DNA of 64,000 nucleotides, taken from contig NZ_CP021425.1 of NCBI RefSeq assembly GCF_002162375.1, positions 2,291,501 to 2,355,500 of the forward strand, in the 5' to 3' direction. This DNA comes from Oleiphilus messinensis (GTDB taxonomy: Bacteria > Pseudomonadota > Gammaproteobacteria > Pseudomonadales > Oleiphilaceae). Position 1 is the first letter of the stretch. Each line of letters starts with the position of its first letter. Shown here one piece after another: positions 1 through 10,732 of this stretch. A program made the position numbers and the translations under genes. The notes beneath the pieces were generated by a model that was not told the DNA's origin, did no database searches, and worked only from the letters and a program-made list of their open reading frames with translations.

Positions 1-647
1 AGAGCAAGTTGCTCAGTGATGTCTGAAATTAACCCAGGAAGTGCAGCGTATGCCCGCTCAATGGATTTGAGATGCCTTGAATCGTTAAACTCCTGATATT
101 CAATCCGCACTTCATGGGTCTGTGCAACGCCCAGATATTTACTAACGGTGTTGATATGGGGGCCTAAATGGTTCATTGATTCTCTCACCCCGTTGGTTTC
201 GAAGCCAAACTCACCACATGATGTCAGCAGAACCAGTATTTTTCCGGACATTGTGGGCTCCAAAGGGAAATCCCCCCGATTCAAATCAAACGTGAAAGTC
301 TTATTCACGCGGATCACCTGGTCAAACCATGCCTTCAGGGCTGCCGGCATGCCATAGTTATACATCGGGCTGGTCATCAGGATGATATCGGCGCTGGAAA
401 CCTCATCAATAAGTTGGTCCGAAAGTGCCAGCAATAATTTCTGTTCTTCGGTTCGTTTTACCTCAGGGGTAAAAACAGCGGCGATCCAGGGCTCTGAAAT
501 AAACTCCGGCGGTTGGGTGCCAATATCACGATAGATGATTTTATCTTCCGGTCGTTCAATTTTCCACTGGCTTGTAAATGCTTCTCCCAGAGCGCGGGTT
601 ATTGAGCGTGATAGTCGAGCACTTGAATCGATATGAAGTATATTCAT
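1..647 (-). CDS. azoR: FMN-dependent NADH-azoreductase / NAD(P)H dehydrogenase (partial)
   Basis: The reverse strand is open from an ATG at 647 to the window edge, 215 codons without a stop. The N-terminus begins MNILHIDSSARLSRSI, the flavodoxin-like opening of AzoR proteins, and a TSPMYNYGMPAALKAWFD segment near residue 97 matches the FMN-binding loop of the family. AzoR enzymes are cytoplasmic FMN flavoproteins that reduce quinones and azo compounds with NAD(P)H. The usual length is about 200 residues, so only a few C-terminal codons are likely to be missing. It is divergent from a LysR-type regulator starting at 763, the common arrangement for a regulator and its target. The exact substrate cannot be told from sequence. 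Confidence 0.85.
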   Translation of the reverse strand, partial: MNILHIDSSARLSRSITRALGEAFTSQWKIERPEDKIIYRDIGTQPPEFISEPWIAAVFTPEVKRTEEQKLLLALSDQLIDEVSSADIILMTSPMYNYGMPAALKAWFDQVIRVNKTFTFDLNRGDFPLEPTMSGKILVLLTSCGEFGFETNGVRESMNHLGPHINTVSKYLGVAQTHEVRIEYQEFNDSRHLKSIERAYAALPGLISDITEQLA

Positions 648-762
648 CGTTTTATTCCCTACTGGATACTGTTGAAGTAGTTGAATTATGAGAAATGAAC
701 AATGCTTTGACAAATGGTGAAAATTCAACTATGAGTGAAAATAACTCATCTATGGTGGCACT

Positions 763-1662
763 ATGTTTTCTCATCTCCCACAACTTAACAGTATTCGTGT
801 GTTCGAAGCTGCCGCTCGATTAAGTAGCTTTAAGGCTGCAGCCGAGGAGCTAAATGTCACCCCCACAGCGGTTTCCCATCAAATCACAAATCTCGAAAGC
901 AAGCTGTCGGTGACGCTGTTTGAGCGCAAGGTGCGCTCTGTGATATTGACTCCGGAAGGGGAGCGACTTGCTCAGGTTGCACACCAGGCATTGCGACAAC
1001 TGTCCACCGTCGTCGAAGACATTTCTGCATTGCACTCTGTACTGCGTGTATCGACCACTACCTCCTTCGCAGCACTTTGGCTGGTCCCCAATCTTGTGGA
1101 TTTTCAATCGCAATACCCGGATATACAGGTGGAGATCAATACAGGGGAAGGCCTGGACGACCTGAAACGAGATAGTCGCATCGATTTAGCCATACGGTAC
1201 GGAAAAATGACGGATGACGAGGGCACAGCCTTGGTAACAGAGCAGTTTGCGGCCTATGCCTCAACGCAATATCTGATGGATTCAGAAAATCAATTGTCTT
1301 CAGAAAATCAATTGTCTTCGGAGAACTTGTTGCAGAATCGCTGGAAAAACCCGGACTTGTCACCCATGACCTGGGATCGATGGTGCGAGCATAATGGTGT
1401 TCAACACAGGGACTGTCAGGTAATAGAGTTTGATCAGGAACACCATGTACTCCATGCCGCATTGGCCGGGCAAGGAATCGCACTGTTGAGTTCTGTATTG
1501 GTGCAATCTGCACTTGAACACAATTGGCTGGTTCCATATGGGAAAAACTGTACCTTGCCCGGGCTTACTTATTATTTGCTGGAATCGCCATTCAGCAAAC
1601 AACTTCGTAAAGTTGTTGTGTTTAAAGCCTGGTTGATTGAAAGGTTGGTCTGGGCCGGTTGA
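763..1662 (+). CDS. LysR-family transcriptional regulator (GcvA-like)
   Basis: A 299-residue LysR-type regulator. Residues about 8-66 form the winged helix-turn-helix (LNSIRVFEAAARLSSFKAAA, then TPTAVSHQITNLE), resembling the GcvA/AmpR-type subgroup, and the rest is the periplasmic-binding-protein-like effector domain. It is transcribed away from the azoreductase at 1-647 with 115 bp between, so it probably regulates that gene and itself; the effector is unknown. An oddity is an 18-bp tandem duplication at 1282-1317 encoding SENQLS twice, followed by a related SENLLQ, inside the effector domain. The frame is preserved, so the protein is probably functional. Confidence 0.88.
   Translation: MFSHLPQLNSIRVFEAAARLSSFKAAAEELNVTPTAVSHQITNLESKLSVTLFERKVRSVILTPEGERLAQVAHQALRQLSTVVEDISALHSVLRVSTTTSFAALWLVPNLVDFQSQYPDIQVEINTGEGLDDLKRDSRIDLAIRYGKMTDDEGTALVTEQFAAYASTQYLMDSENQLSSENQLSSENLLQNRWKNPDLSPMTWDRWCEHNGVQHRDCQVIEFDQEHHVLHAALAGQGIALLSSVLVQSALEHNWLVPYGKNCTLPGLTYYLLESPFSKQLRKVVVFKAWLIERLVWAG
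1282..1335 (+). repeat. 18-bp in-frame tandem repeat within the LysR gene
   Basis: Two perfect copies of an 18-bp unit (1282-1299 and 1300-1317) are followed by a diverged third copy (1318-1335). Each adds six residues (SENQLS, SENQLS, SENLLQ) to a surface region of the effector domain. Confidence 0.9.
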
Positions 1663-1938
1663 TGTATTGGATTCTTTGGTTGGTACCTTGTTTCCGCCGC
1701 GTGGAGTTGCTGCTAGCTCATATAGACTGGCTCACTCTCGCTGTGTATGCCTGGATAAAATCACGTTGGCTGAGGTTAAAAATTAAAGTGTCAATGAGGG
1801 CGAACTGCTGGATATTAAATTGCCGTGTGGTTTTTTGAGGTTAATTGATTGATTTGTGATCGTGTTTGTGGAGGTTTTGTGTTGGTAGTTGTGGCATAAT
1901 GCAGCGTAATTTAAGCAACTTTAAATCGAGATAGTACC
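1663..1938. other. Intergenic region upstream of ybiT
   Basis: These 276 bp hold no credible gene. A CATAAT hexamer at 1895-1900 could be the -10 element of a ybiT promoter, about 38 bp before the start codon, but no good -35 element is properly spaced. Nothing else was recognised. Confidence 0.4.
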
Positions 1939-3531
1939 TTGTTAACAACTGCAAATATCACAATGCAATTTGGCGCTAAGCCGCTGTTTGAAAATGTTTC
2001 CGTTAAATTCGGTGAAGGAAACCGGTATGGTTTGATTGGTGCAAACGGCTGTGGCAAATCGACGTTCATGAAGATTCTGGGTGGTGATTTGGAGCCTTCA
2101 GCCGGTAACGTTTCCAAAGACCCCAATGAGCGCATCGGTAAGTTGAAGCAGGATCAATTTGCCTACGAAAATTACTCTGTCATTGATACCGTTATCATGG
2201 GTCATGATGAACTTTGGGCCATCAAAGAAGAACGGGACAAGATTTACAGCAAAGCAGAAATGACCGAAGAAGATGGCATACGAGCGGGTGAGCTCGAAGC
2301 TGAATTCGCGGAAATGGATGGCTACACGGCTGAATCCCGTGCAGGCGAACTGCTACTGGGAGTGGGAATTCCACTTGAGCAGCATTTCGGACCGATGAGC
2401 GAAGTTGCGCCGGGTTGGAAGTTGCGGGTACTTTTGGCACAAGTGCTATTTTCGGATCCGGATATCATGTTGCTGGATGAACCAACGAACAACCTGGATA
2501 TCAATACGATACGTTGGCTTGAGGGCGTTCTGAATGAGCGTCAGTGCACGATGATTATCATTTCCCACGATCGGCATTTTCTAAACAGTGTTTGCACCCA
2601 TATGGCAGATCTGGATTATGGTGAATTACGATTGTTCCCAGGGTCGTATGATGAATACATGATTGCTGCGACGCAGGCTCGTGAGCGCCTGTTAGCAGAC
2701 AATGCCAAGAAAAAGGCCCAAATCGCAGAGTTAAAAGCCTTCGTAAGTCGTTTCTCTGCAAATGCCTCCAAATCCCGTCAGGCGACCTCCCGAGCGAAAC
2801 AGATCGATAAAATTCAGCTTGATGAAGTCCGACCATCCAGTCGGCAAAATCCTTTCATTCGGTTTGAGCAAGAGAAAAAGTTACACCGTCTTGCCCTCGA
2901 GGTTGAAGGGTTGTCCAAAGGTTACGATGAGTTGATGTTATTTGCTGGGCTGAATCTGATGGTCGAGGTTGGCGAGCGGATTGCGGTTATCGGGCCGAAT
3001 GGTATCGGGAAATCAACGTTATTGAAGTGCCTGGTAAATGATCTCGCGCCGGATGCAGGTGAGGTCAAGTGGTCGGAGAATACGGAAATTGGCTATTATG
3101 CTCAGGATCACGCATCTGATTTTGAAACAGATAAATCATTGCTGGATTGGATGGCTGAGTGTGGCCAGGAGGGGGACGACGAGCAGGTTATTCGTGGCAC
3201 CCTTGGGCGATTGCTATTCTCCCAAAACGAAATCGTCAAATCGGTTAAAGTGATATCCGGTGGTGAGCAAGGTCGAATGTTGTTCGGTAAATTGATGCTG
3301 CAGCGACCTAATATTCTCGTTATGGACGAGCCGACCAACCACCTTGATATGGAATCAATCGAGTCATTGAATATGGCGCTTGAGATGTATGAAGGTACTT
3401 TGATTTTTGTTAGCCACGATCGTGAGTTTGTATCATCGCTTGCGACTCGAATCATCGAGCTTACTCCCGAGGGGGTAGTGGACTTTAAGGGTAATTACGA
3501 AGAGTATCTGACCAGCCAGGGGCTAGCCTGA
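1939..3531 (+). CDS. ybiT: ABC-F family ATPase YbiT
   Basis: A soluble tandem ABC-F ATPase of 530 residues, the same length as E. coli YbiT and closely similar along its whole length as I recall that sequence. ABC-F proteins bind the ribosomal E site and modulate translation rather than transport. The first nucleotide-binding domain has Walker [10 protein letters not shown] near residue 34 and Walker [10 protein letters not shown] near 176; its signature is the degenerate SEVAPGWK seen in YbiT. The second has Walker [10 protein letters not shown] near 352, signature SGGEQGR near 440 and [11 protein letters not shown]. The linker between them contains the conserved [16 protein letters not shown] stretch. 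The start is a TTG at 1939, chosen because [12 protein letters not shown] aligns with the family N-terminus; no strong ribosome-binding site is visible. It is transcribed alone and followed by a hairpin. Confidence 0.95.
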   Translation: MLTTANITMQFGAKPLFENVSVKFGEGNRYGLIGANGCGKSTFMKILGGDLEPSAGNVSKDPNERIGKLKQDQFAYENYSVIDTVIMGHDELWAIKEERDKIYSKAEMTEEDGIRAGELEAEFAEMDGYTAESRAGELLLGVGIPLEQHFGPMSEVAPGWKLRVLLAQVLFSDPDIMLLDEPTNNLDINTIRWLEGVLNERQCTMIIISHDRHFLNSVCTHMADLDYGELRLFPGSYDEYMIAATQARERLLADNAKKKAQIAELKAFVSRFSANASKSRQATSRAKQIDKIQLDEVRPSSRQNPFIRFEQEKKLHRLALEVEGLSKGYDELMLFAGLNLMVEVGERIAVIGPNGIGKSTLLKCLVNDLAPDAGEVKWSENTEIGYYAQDHASDFETDKSLLDWMAECGQEGDDEQVIRGTLGRLLFSQNEIVKSVKVISGGEQGRMLFGKLMLQRPNILVMDEPTNHLDMESIESLNMALEMYEGTLIFVSHDREFVSSLATRIIELTPEGVVDFKGNYEEYLTSQGLA

Positions 3532-3544
3532 CTTTCAGATCAAT

Positions 3545-3588
3545 CACGGGCAGACTCCAGTAACACTGTTGTCTGTCCGTGTATTTTA
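3545..3588 (+). terminator. Probable intrinsic terminator after ybiT
   Basis: Arms CACGGGCAGAC (3545-3555) and GTCTGTCCGTG (3571-3581) pair over 11 bp with one G-U, and are followed by TATTTTATT. The 15-nt loop is longer than usual. It lies 14 bp after the ybiT stop codon. Confidence 0.6.
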
Positions 3589-3615
3589 TTGGGTGGGGGG
3601 TCATGGACTCGTTAA

Positions 3616-4563
3616 CTATGCTTGTTTTTTGAGCAAGCGTTTTACTTTGAAAAGCAAAACATAAATCGGAAAGAGCAGGGCCGGTGCAAGGAGTAGTCGG
3701 GTAAACAGCCCTTGCTGATGGAAAGCGTTCCGTTGTTTTTTTGCATCAGCCAGTATTGCGTAGGCTGGTTTCGAGTTTGCACTGCCCATTAAGGCATGAA
3801 AAGTTTCAACCACTTCTTTCTGCAGTAAGCCCTTGTTCCGTGGTGGGGCCTGGTGATAGCTGGCGATGATGCTTCGAGCAAATAGCTCATGCTGTTCGAT
3901 GTTTTTGATTTCCCGTTGAAACTGGCTGTTCTCCAGATCTTCATATTTATGGGTTAGTACCGATTTCGAAATATAAACCCGGTCAGTTTTTGCCAAGGCG
4001 CGCAGCAGAAACTCCGTAATTTCCATAAATCTGAGTGACTCGTTAAACCCCTTTATCGTCGCAAACAGTTCCCGGCTAATAGAGATACACCCAGAGTGAA
4101 TATTACGAATTGCCAGTTCGTCAACCGGTGCTTCAAAGTCGGCGTTTTCGCTATTGAATCTCGCGGTTATGATTTCAGTGCGCTCGTGCTCTAACGTTTG
4201 CTCATCGACGACATCAAACGAAACATAGGTGAGTGCGCATTTACTGTTCTGCATGTTTTCAAACTGTGTGCGTACACAATCCGGGTGTAATACATCATCA
4301 GCATCTAAAAAAATGAGTTGATTGAATTGCGCATTTGCTGCGCCGATGTTGCGGGCTGCTGAAGGGCCACGATTGAATTGCTTGATTAATTTTACCCGAG
4401 GATCTTTGATCTGATTAACGACTGCCAAGGATTTGTCGGAGCTACCGTCATCAACAATGACCACTTCCAGAGGTATATCTTGTTCCTGCAAAACAGACTC
4501 AACGCTTCGTTGAATTGTCTGCTCCTTGTTGTACATCGGAATTACGACAGAGATACCTTTCAT
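3616..4563 (-). CDS. Family 2 glycosyltransferase
   Basis: A GT-A fold family 2 glycosyltransferase of 315 residues, taking the ATG at 4563 as start. The longer reading to 4680 adds 39 residues that do not look like the family, whereas MKGISVVIPMYNKE is its classic N-terminus. The nucleotide-sugar site is seen as VIVDDGSSD (residues 35-43) and the metal-binding FLDADD (85-90). A hydrophobic stretch with basic flanks near the C-terminus (LLLAPALLFPIYVLLFKVKR) suggests association with the inner membrane. Sugar donor and acceptor are unknown. It stands apart from the exopolysaccharide locus at 36-64 kb, with a LysR gene upstream on the same strand 141 bp away. Confidence 0.82.
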   Translation of the reverse strand: MKGISVVIPMYNKEQTIQRSVESVLQEQDIPLEVVIVDDGSSDKSLAVVNQIKDPRVKLIKQFNRGPSAARNIGAANAQFNQLIFLDADDVLHPDCVRTQFENMQNSKCALTYVSFDVVDEQTLEHERTEIITARFNSENADFEAPVDELAIRNIHSGCISISRELFATIKGFNESLRFMEITEFLLRALAKTDRVYISKSVLTHKYEDLENSQFQREIKNIEQHELFARSIIASYHQAPPRNKGLLQKEVVETFHALMGSANSKPAYAILADAKKQRNAFHQQGLFTRLLLAPALLFPIYVLLFKVKRLLKKQA

Positions 4564-4704
4564 ATTAGATCGCCTATAAAGCATATATAGTAGATTTGTC
4601 CGGGAATGGTCCATCTGTTTGGTTATCCGGCCGAACGTGGTGTTGCGCTGCATTACAGCATGGGGTCTGCGGCAATACAAGCGGCATGCCCTGTCCGGCG
4701 TGAT

Positions 4705-5598
4705 TTATTCATGCCAGTTTGTAAATGTTTTTAGCAGATGATCAATGGCGAGTCTCACTCGGGCGGGCTGATATTTTCGATTCGAATAAATGATCCATGT
4801 GGTTAGATCGTGACTTGAAAACGGTGTTAGAATTTCTGTCATTTGTGGGTTTTGGAGTGCATCTCCATAGCTGGATTTAGGCAAATAGCATATCCCTAAA
4901 CCCTGCTTACAGGCTTTGATGAGGGCCCGTGCGCTGTTCGTTTGCCAACGGCCATGTACCCGTATCTCCAGCGGTTGACCCCGGTCCGAGAAGAGCCAGC
5001 GATTGTTGTTTGCGACTAAACAGCTGTGCTGAATCAGTTCGCGGGGGTGAGTAGGCACACCGTGTTGTTGGAGATACGATTTGCTGGCCAAGGCGACAAG
5101 ATGACGTGTTGCGAGTTTCCGGGCGATAAGTCCTGAATCCTGTAACCGGCCATATCGAATGGCGAAGTCGATGCCTTCTTCAATAAAATTAACCATTCGG
5201 GAATTAAAGTTAATATCGATTCTGAGTGCCGGATGTTGTTCTGCAAATGCCAGTAAAGCGGGTACAACATACTCTTCTGCGAACTCTCCGGCTGCGGAAA
5301 CTCGCAAGACGCCCTCGAGTCTTACCTGCCCGGTCTGGACGACTTCATTTGCTTCGATCATGCCATCAAGCACTTCTCGACACTTTTGCACGTAGCGCTC
5401 ACCGGTCTCCGTTAATTTTACCGTTCGGGTTGTCCTTGCCAGTAATACTGTACCGAGACGGGATTCCAGTGCATTTATTTTTCTACTTACATGAGAGTTG
5501 GATACACCCAATCTTTTTGCTGCAGCGGAGAAACCCCTGCATTCGGATACGGCTATAAACTCGGGTATTCCATCAAATATATCTGCGTTGAGAGGCAT
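4705..5598 (-). CDS. LysR-family transcriptional regulator
   Basis: A 297-residue LysR-type regulator starting from the ATG at 5598; a TTG three codons upstream is the alternative. The helix-turn-helix lies at about residues 10-65 (FSAAAKRLGVSNSHVSRKIN) and is followed by a co-inducer domain with the motif GIDFAIRYGRL. The pattern is that of the large CrgA/AaeR-like subgroup that usually controls an adjacent divergent gene. Here the divergent neighbour is the DJ-1/PfpI-family gene at 5811, across 212 bp of AT-rich DNA, making that gene the likely target. Effector unknown. Confidence 0.87.
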   Translation of the reverse strand: MPLNADIFDGIPEFIAVSECRGFSAAAKRLGVSNSHVSRKINALESRLGTVLLARTTRTVKLTETGERYVQKCREVLDGMIEANEVVQTGQVRLEGVLRVSAAGEFAEEYVVPALLAFAEQHPALRIDINFNSRMVNFIEEGIDFAIRYGRLQDSGLIARKLATRHLVALASKSYLQQHGVPTHPRELIQHSCLVANNNRWLFSDRGQPLEIRVHGRWQTNSARALIKACKQGLGICYLPKSSYGDALQNPQMTEILTPFSSHDLTTWIIYSNRKYQPARVRLAIDHLLKTFTNWHE

Positions 5599-5810
5599 GG
5601 TTACCAATTCTCGAATGTAATCGTTCAGATGAATTTGAAAGCGTATATTACTGCATATTTGAAATAGTGATTTCCTGAAAACCCATATTATCGCTCTAAG
5701 GAAATAAAGTTAAACTCTTTTTCATGTTGGTGTCTGCACGTTAATGGCAGTACCCACGAATTTGACAGAAAATTTTTCCTAAATTGATAATCGTGCCAGG
5801 AGAGTGAGAA

Positions 5811-6485
5811 ATGACTAAATTGCTGATATGGGTAACAAATCATGAGACGTTAGGTAGTACGGATGAAAAAAACGGTACCTATGCTCCGGAACTGACTCAT
5901 GCGTTACATGTATTCCTCGAAGCAGGATATGATTACGATATTGCGTCAGTCAAAGGTGGAGTGGCTCCGCTATACGGGCTGGACGTAGTAGATGGTGTCA
6001 ATGAGCACATTCTGGGGCGTGAAGACTTTAAGATGCGAATAAAAAACACGATTCCGGCCAGACAGATTGATGTGTCAGAGTATGATGGTATTTTTTATCC
6101 AGGGGGATTTGGGTTGTTATCTGATCTGGCTTTTGATCAAAGTGTCGCGGAGCTTACGGCAAGCGCTTTCGAGTCCGGCCAAGCTATCGGGGCGGTATGT
6201 CATGGTCCTGCAGGTTTATTGCCCGTGGAATTATCGGACGGAAGCAAATTACTCACCGGAAAGCATGTTACAGCGTTTACCCGTGAGGAAGAGGTTGATT
6301 TTGAGACAATTGAAAAAATTCCCTTTCTGTTGGAAGAAGCCGTTACACGAACAGCTGGGTGTTACAGTAAAGTAAATCCCTGGCAGCAGCATGTTGTCAC
6401 GGATGGTCGGATCGTAACCGGGCAGAATCCAGCATCTGCCCGGGGTGTCGGAATTGCGATGGTTGAACTATTGAAAAACAGCTAG
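5811..6485 (+). CDS. DJ-1/PfpI family protein (class I glutamine amidotransferase-like)
   Basis: A 224-residue cytoplasmic protein of the DJ-1/ThiJ/PfpI superfamily. The nucleophile elbow is GAVCHGPAGL with Cys130 and His131, and Glu27 in YAPELTH is in the position of the acidic residue that tunes the cysteine in this family; GIFYPGGFG is also typical. Homologues include Hsp31-like glyoxalases, chaperones and deglycases, so a role against reactive carbonyl or electrophile stress is plausible but not shown. A clear ribosome-binding site AGGAGAGTGAG precedes the ATG. It is divergent from the LysR gene at 4705 and converges with the peroxiredoxin-like gene at 6508, 22 bp away. Confidence 0.85.
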   Translation: MTKLLIWVTNHETLGSTDEKNGTYAPELTHALHVFLEAGYDYDIASVKGGVAPLYGLDVVDGVNEHILGREDFKMRIKNTIPARQIDVSEYDGIFYPGGFGLLSDLAFDQSVAELTASAFESGQAIGAVCHGPAGLLPVELSDGSKLLTGKHVTAFTREEEVDFETIEKIPFLLEEAVTRTAGCYSKVNPWQQHVVTDGRIVTGQNPASARGVGIAMVELLKNS

Positions 6486-6507
6486 GATCCAGTGCAATTG
6501 TCCGATC

Positions 6508-7368
6508 TTACGGCGCTACAGTATGTTCTTTCAAGATTTGAATAAATGTATCTGGTTCAGGTCGGACACGGTAATTGTCGGTAAGATCAGCGAAAATAAT
6601 GTTGCCTTGGGCATCAGTAATAATAACTGTCGGCATCACGGTGTCGCTGTCGTAGCCCAGTAGTTCAAGACCCTTTGGGGTACCATCTTCCGCAAATATA
6701 CCCAATTTTTTCGCTGCGGCGTTCTCGGTATCAACCAGGAATTTGAATGGTACCGAGAATTTTTTGGCCAGGTTGCGGGTGTTTTCATGGGGTTGGGGGC
6801 TCACTAATGCGACAGCTACTCCCAAGTCTGCGAGTTGTTGGTACTGGGCTGAAACCTCTTTGATTTGGGCCATACACAGTGGACACCAATTGCCCCGGTA
6901 AAAAATAATGAGGGTAGGGGATCCGATAAACGCATCTGATGAAATTGAGTTACCATTTTCGTCTTGTAAAATGAAGTCTGGCAAAGGATTCCCAACGGAT
7001 AAAGCAGTAGTTTCACGGTTCTCGAATTTTGAATACCAGTTGAGATAAAGTGCAATCCCAAAAATACCGACGAAACCGCTATAAAGTATCTGGATAGCGT
7101 AGTCGGGCGTGCTCCAGCCAAAGTATACGGTGATTAAGCCACCAAGCCAGGTCAACAATCGATAATTCCGGAGTTCGGGATCGGTACGGGCTGTATCCGT
7201 CATAAATAACTTGATGAAAAAGTAGAGCATTGGGCCCAAAGCAAGCAGGACGCCCACCCAGCCACCAATGGGACTTTTAAACACAATGTTATAAAGCGCC
7301 TGAATGCTGCCAACTGCAAGCAGCGTTACGTAGGCAGAGATAAAGACCGGCTTTAGTTTTGATGCCAT
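6508..7368 (-). CDS. Membrane-anchored peroxiredoxin-like (AhpC/TSA) protein
   Basis: A 286-residue two-part protein. Residues 1-112 hold about four hydrophobic segments (roughly 7-27, 36-54, 70-86 and 93-110), and residues 125-286 form an AhpC/TSA thioredoxin-fold domain. The redox site is GNWCPLC with Cys162 and Cys165, the WCxxC arrangement of peroxiredoxin-like thiol proteins, and GVAVALVSPQP follows where the fold expects it. It probably reduces peroxides or disulfides at the inner membrane; which side the domain faces cannot be read. It lies 47 bp after ansA on the same strand and may be cotranscribed with it. Confidence 0.78.
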   Translation of the reverse strand: MASKLKPVFISAYVTLLAVGSIQALYNIVFKSPIGGWVGVLLALGPMLYFFIKLFMTDTARTDPELRNYRLLTWLGGLITVYFGWSTPDYAIQILYSGFVGIFGIALYLNWYSKFENRETTALSVGNPLPDFILQDENGNSISSDAFIGSPTLIIFYRGNWCPLCMAQIKEVSAQYQQLADLGVAVALVSPQPHENTRNLAKKFSVPFKFLVDTENAAAKKLGIFAEDGTPKGLELLGYDSDTVMPTVIITDAQGNIIFADLTDNYRVRPEPDTFIQILKEHTVAP

Positions 7369-7415
7369 TTCAAATGTCCTTCAAGTTCATACTGGTTGGT
7401 AATGTGTAATGCATT

Positions 7416-8435
7416 CTATGATGGTTCAGAGTGTGTCAGCTCACCTCTGAGATTCGTGCCAAACTTCTCTCTCACGTCAGTGTATGTCAGGTTTTTGCTC
7501 AACAGATAGTGAAGTTTTGCCAAAGCTGCTTCTGGTGTCATGTCGTTACCTGAAATGACGCCAGCGCGTTCCAATGCTTGGCCGGTGGCGTAGCCGATCA
7601 TGTTAACACTACCGCGTAAACATTGTGTGCAGTTTACAACAACAATGTTTTTGCGTTTGGCTTCCACCAATTGGTCAATCAATAGGGGGTCTTGAGGCGC
7701 GTTTCCGACGCCATAGGTTAACATGACGATTGCTTTTACCGGGTACTCAAGCAGGTTCGCCAACATATCGCAACTGAAGCCGGGGTAAAGACTGACAATT
7801 GCGATTGGCTGGTGCTGAATAGTGGATATTTTTAGGTTCTCGAGCGGGGGCTCTGATATAAGTGTCGGATCGACTTTGATTTTTATGCCCGCTTCGAGCA
7901 ATGGCTCAAAGTTGGGAGAATCAAATGCATTAAACCCATCTGCATAAACCTTTCGGGATCGGTTTCCTCTGAAGAGTTTGTTATTAAAAAACAGAGTGAC
8001 TTCGGGAATTGGATAGTTTGCAGCAATGTACAATGCATTGAGTAAGTTTGTCTGGCCATCGGAGCGGAGTTCTGAGAGTGGTATCTGGGAACCGGTAATA
8101 ATGACCGGCTTGCTCAGATTCTCGAACATGAATGACAATGCTGAAGCAGTATAAGCCATGGTGTCCGTTCCATGAAGAATAATAAATCCGTCATAGTGGC
8201 TGAATCGGGATTGGATGTCTTCTGCAATGACTTGCCAGTGGGTTGGTGCCATGTCGGCAGAATCGATGAGATCGGGATACTCATTGAACGTATAAGTCAG
8301 CATCTCCGGGCGATGGAACTCCGACTTTTCGCCGAGAATTTCCCCCAAAAAGCCTGATTTGGGCACATAGCCATCGGAAGACGCGTGCATCCCAATGGTG
8401 CCGCCCGTGTAAGCAATGTAAATATGTTTCCGCAT
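7416..8435 (-). CDS. ansA: Type I (cytoplasmic) L-asparaginase
   Basis: AnsA hydrolyses L-asparagine to aspartate and ammonia in the cytoplasm. The 339-residue length matches E. coli AnsA (338). The first active-site motif is AYTGGTIGM (residues 8-16) with the nucleophilic threonine, and the second is ILHGTDTMAYTA (86-97) with the Thr90-Asp91 pair. VIITGSQIPLSELRSDG is also typical of type I enzymes. There is no signal peptide, which separates it from the periplasmic type II enzyme. The peroxiredoxin-like gene follows at 47 bp. Confidence 0.95.
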   Translation of the reverse strand: MRKHIYIAYTGGTIGMHASSDGYVPKSGFLGEILGEKSEFHRPEMLTYTFNEYPDLIDSADMAPTHWQVIAEDIQSRFSHYDGFIILHGTDTMAYTASALSFMFENLSKPVIITGSQIPLSELRSDGQTNLLNALYIAANYPIPEVTLFFNNKLFRGNRSRKVYADGFNAFDSPNFEPLLEAGIKIKVDPTLISEPPLENLKISTIQHQPIAIVSLYPGFSCDMLANLLEYPVKAIVMLTYGVGNAPQDPLLIDQLVEAKRKNIVVVNCTQCLRGSVNMIGYATGQALERAGVISGNDMTPEAALAKLHYLLSKNLTYTDVREKFGTNLRGELTHSEPS

Positions 8436-8527
8436 TGATGGAATATCCTGAATACAGTGGCGTGTCTATTCAGTATATGCTAAGCAGGCGTTAGGGAATG
8501 CCCAAAACGGGTGCAAGTTCAGACGGG

Positions 8528-8593
8528 CCTGCCGGATTCTAGTCGACTCCACTTGAGAGCGGCAGTCGTTGGCAATTACTTTAATCCGGCAGG
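8528..8593. repeat. Nested inverted repeat between ansA and purB
   Basis: Perfect 11-bp arms CCTGCCGGATT (8528-8538) and AATCCGGCAGG (8583-8593) enclose 44 nt. Inside them CGACT and AGTCG can pair as well, giving a branched or extended hairpin. It lies just after the purB stop codon on that gene's strand. No U-tract follows directly, so it is not a textbook intrinsic terminator. Confidence 0.6.
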
Positions 8594-8605
8594 AAAAGAC
8601 AGGTG

Positions 8606-10012
<1,407 letters not shown>

Positions 10013-10055
10013 TTAATTTTACTCTTTTTTAACGCTTACGTCAGGTTAATGCGCG

Positions 10056-10679
10056 TTAAATATTCCGAACCTGCTTTTCGGCGCATTCGGCCAGTGCTTT
10101 GCGTTTGAACAGGAGTTGCCAGCGCCGGCCGCCAACTTGCCGCCACAGCATTGCACTTCGTATGCCGGCCAGTAACAGGGCACGAATCTTTGCTGCATTC
10201 TCTTCGACTTGTAAATGATTGGGCTGCCCGACGACCTGAATACGTAAGTTGAATGTGCTGATGGTATCGGTATAGATCGATGCCAGGTTTTCGATTATGT
10301 TTGGGTGATAGCCCCCAAAGTGCTCTTTTTGTTCGGTTGCTTGTGCGAGTCGTTTACTGATCACACTGAGCAGGTCTTGTCGCTTTTTTAACTTGTTTTC
10401 CAGGTGAACCAGGCTGAGTGCATAGCGAATGGTTTCAACATTCTGGCTTTTATTGTTCTTGTCCAGTGCTGCGAGCAACTCTCTTAAGCCGAGCCGTATA
10501 TCATGGGCTTGTCCGAAAACCCCGATTGTATCGGCAGGGTTGATTACAAACAGGCTGTTAAGGCTGGTTTCGAAAAATTGAGGCGCACAGCTTCCGTTGT
10601 GAGCAATTTGTTGTACCAGTGAAGCGGCTTGAAATATTCCAGCCAGTGCGATGGTTTGATCAACAGTTGTATAACTCAA
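10056..10679 (-). CDS. hflD: High frequency lysogenization protein HflD homologue
   Basis: A 207-residue helical protein. The opening DQTIALAGIFQAASLVQQ and the later IRALLLAGIRSAMLWRQVGG match the HflD family (213 residues in E. coli), a peripheral inner-membrane protein known for binding the lambda CII protein; its host role is unclear. The start is a TTG at 10679, which gives the same N-terminal length as the E. coli protein. It sits between mnmA and purB exactly as in E. coli, and the three are probably one transcript. Confidence 0.92.
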   Translation of the reverse strand: MSYTTVDQTIALAGIFQAASLVQQIAHNGSCAPQFFETSLNSLFVINPADTIGVFGQAHDIRLGLRELLAALDKNNKSQNVETIRYALSLVHLENKLKKRQDLLSVISKRLAQATEQKEHFGGYHPNIIENLASIYTDTISTFNLRIQVVGQPNHLQVEENAAKIRALLLAGIRSAMLWRQVGGRRWQLLFKRKALAECAEKQVRNI

Positions 10680-10732
10680 GGTAAACTCGTTCTCGTCGGC
10701 TTTAAATGTCTTTATACGTAGGGCGAACAGAA

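Noticed and set aside
3616-4680. Longer N-terminal start for the GT2 glycosyltransferase
   Set aside because: The extra 39 residues do not resemble the family, whereas MKGISVVIPMYNKE at 4563 is a classic start.
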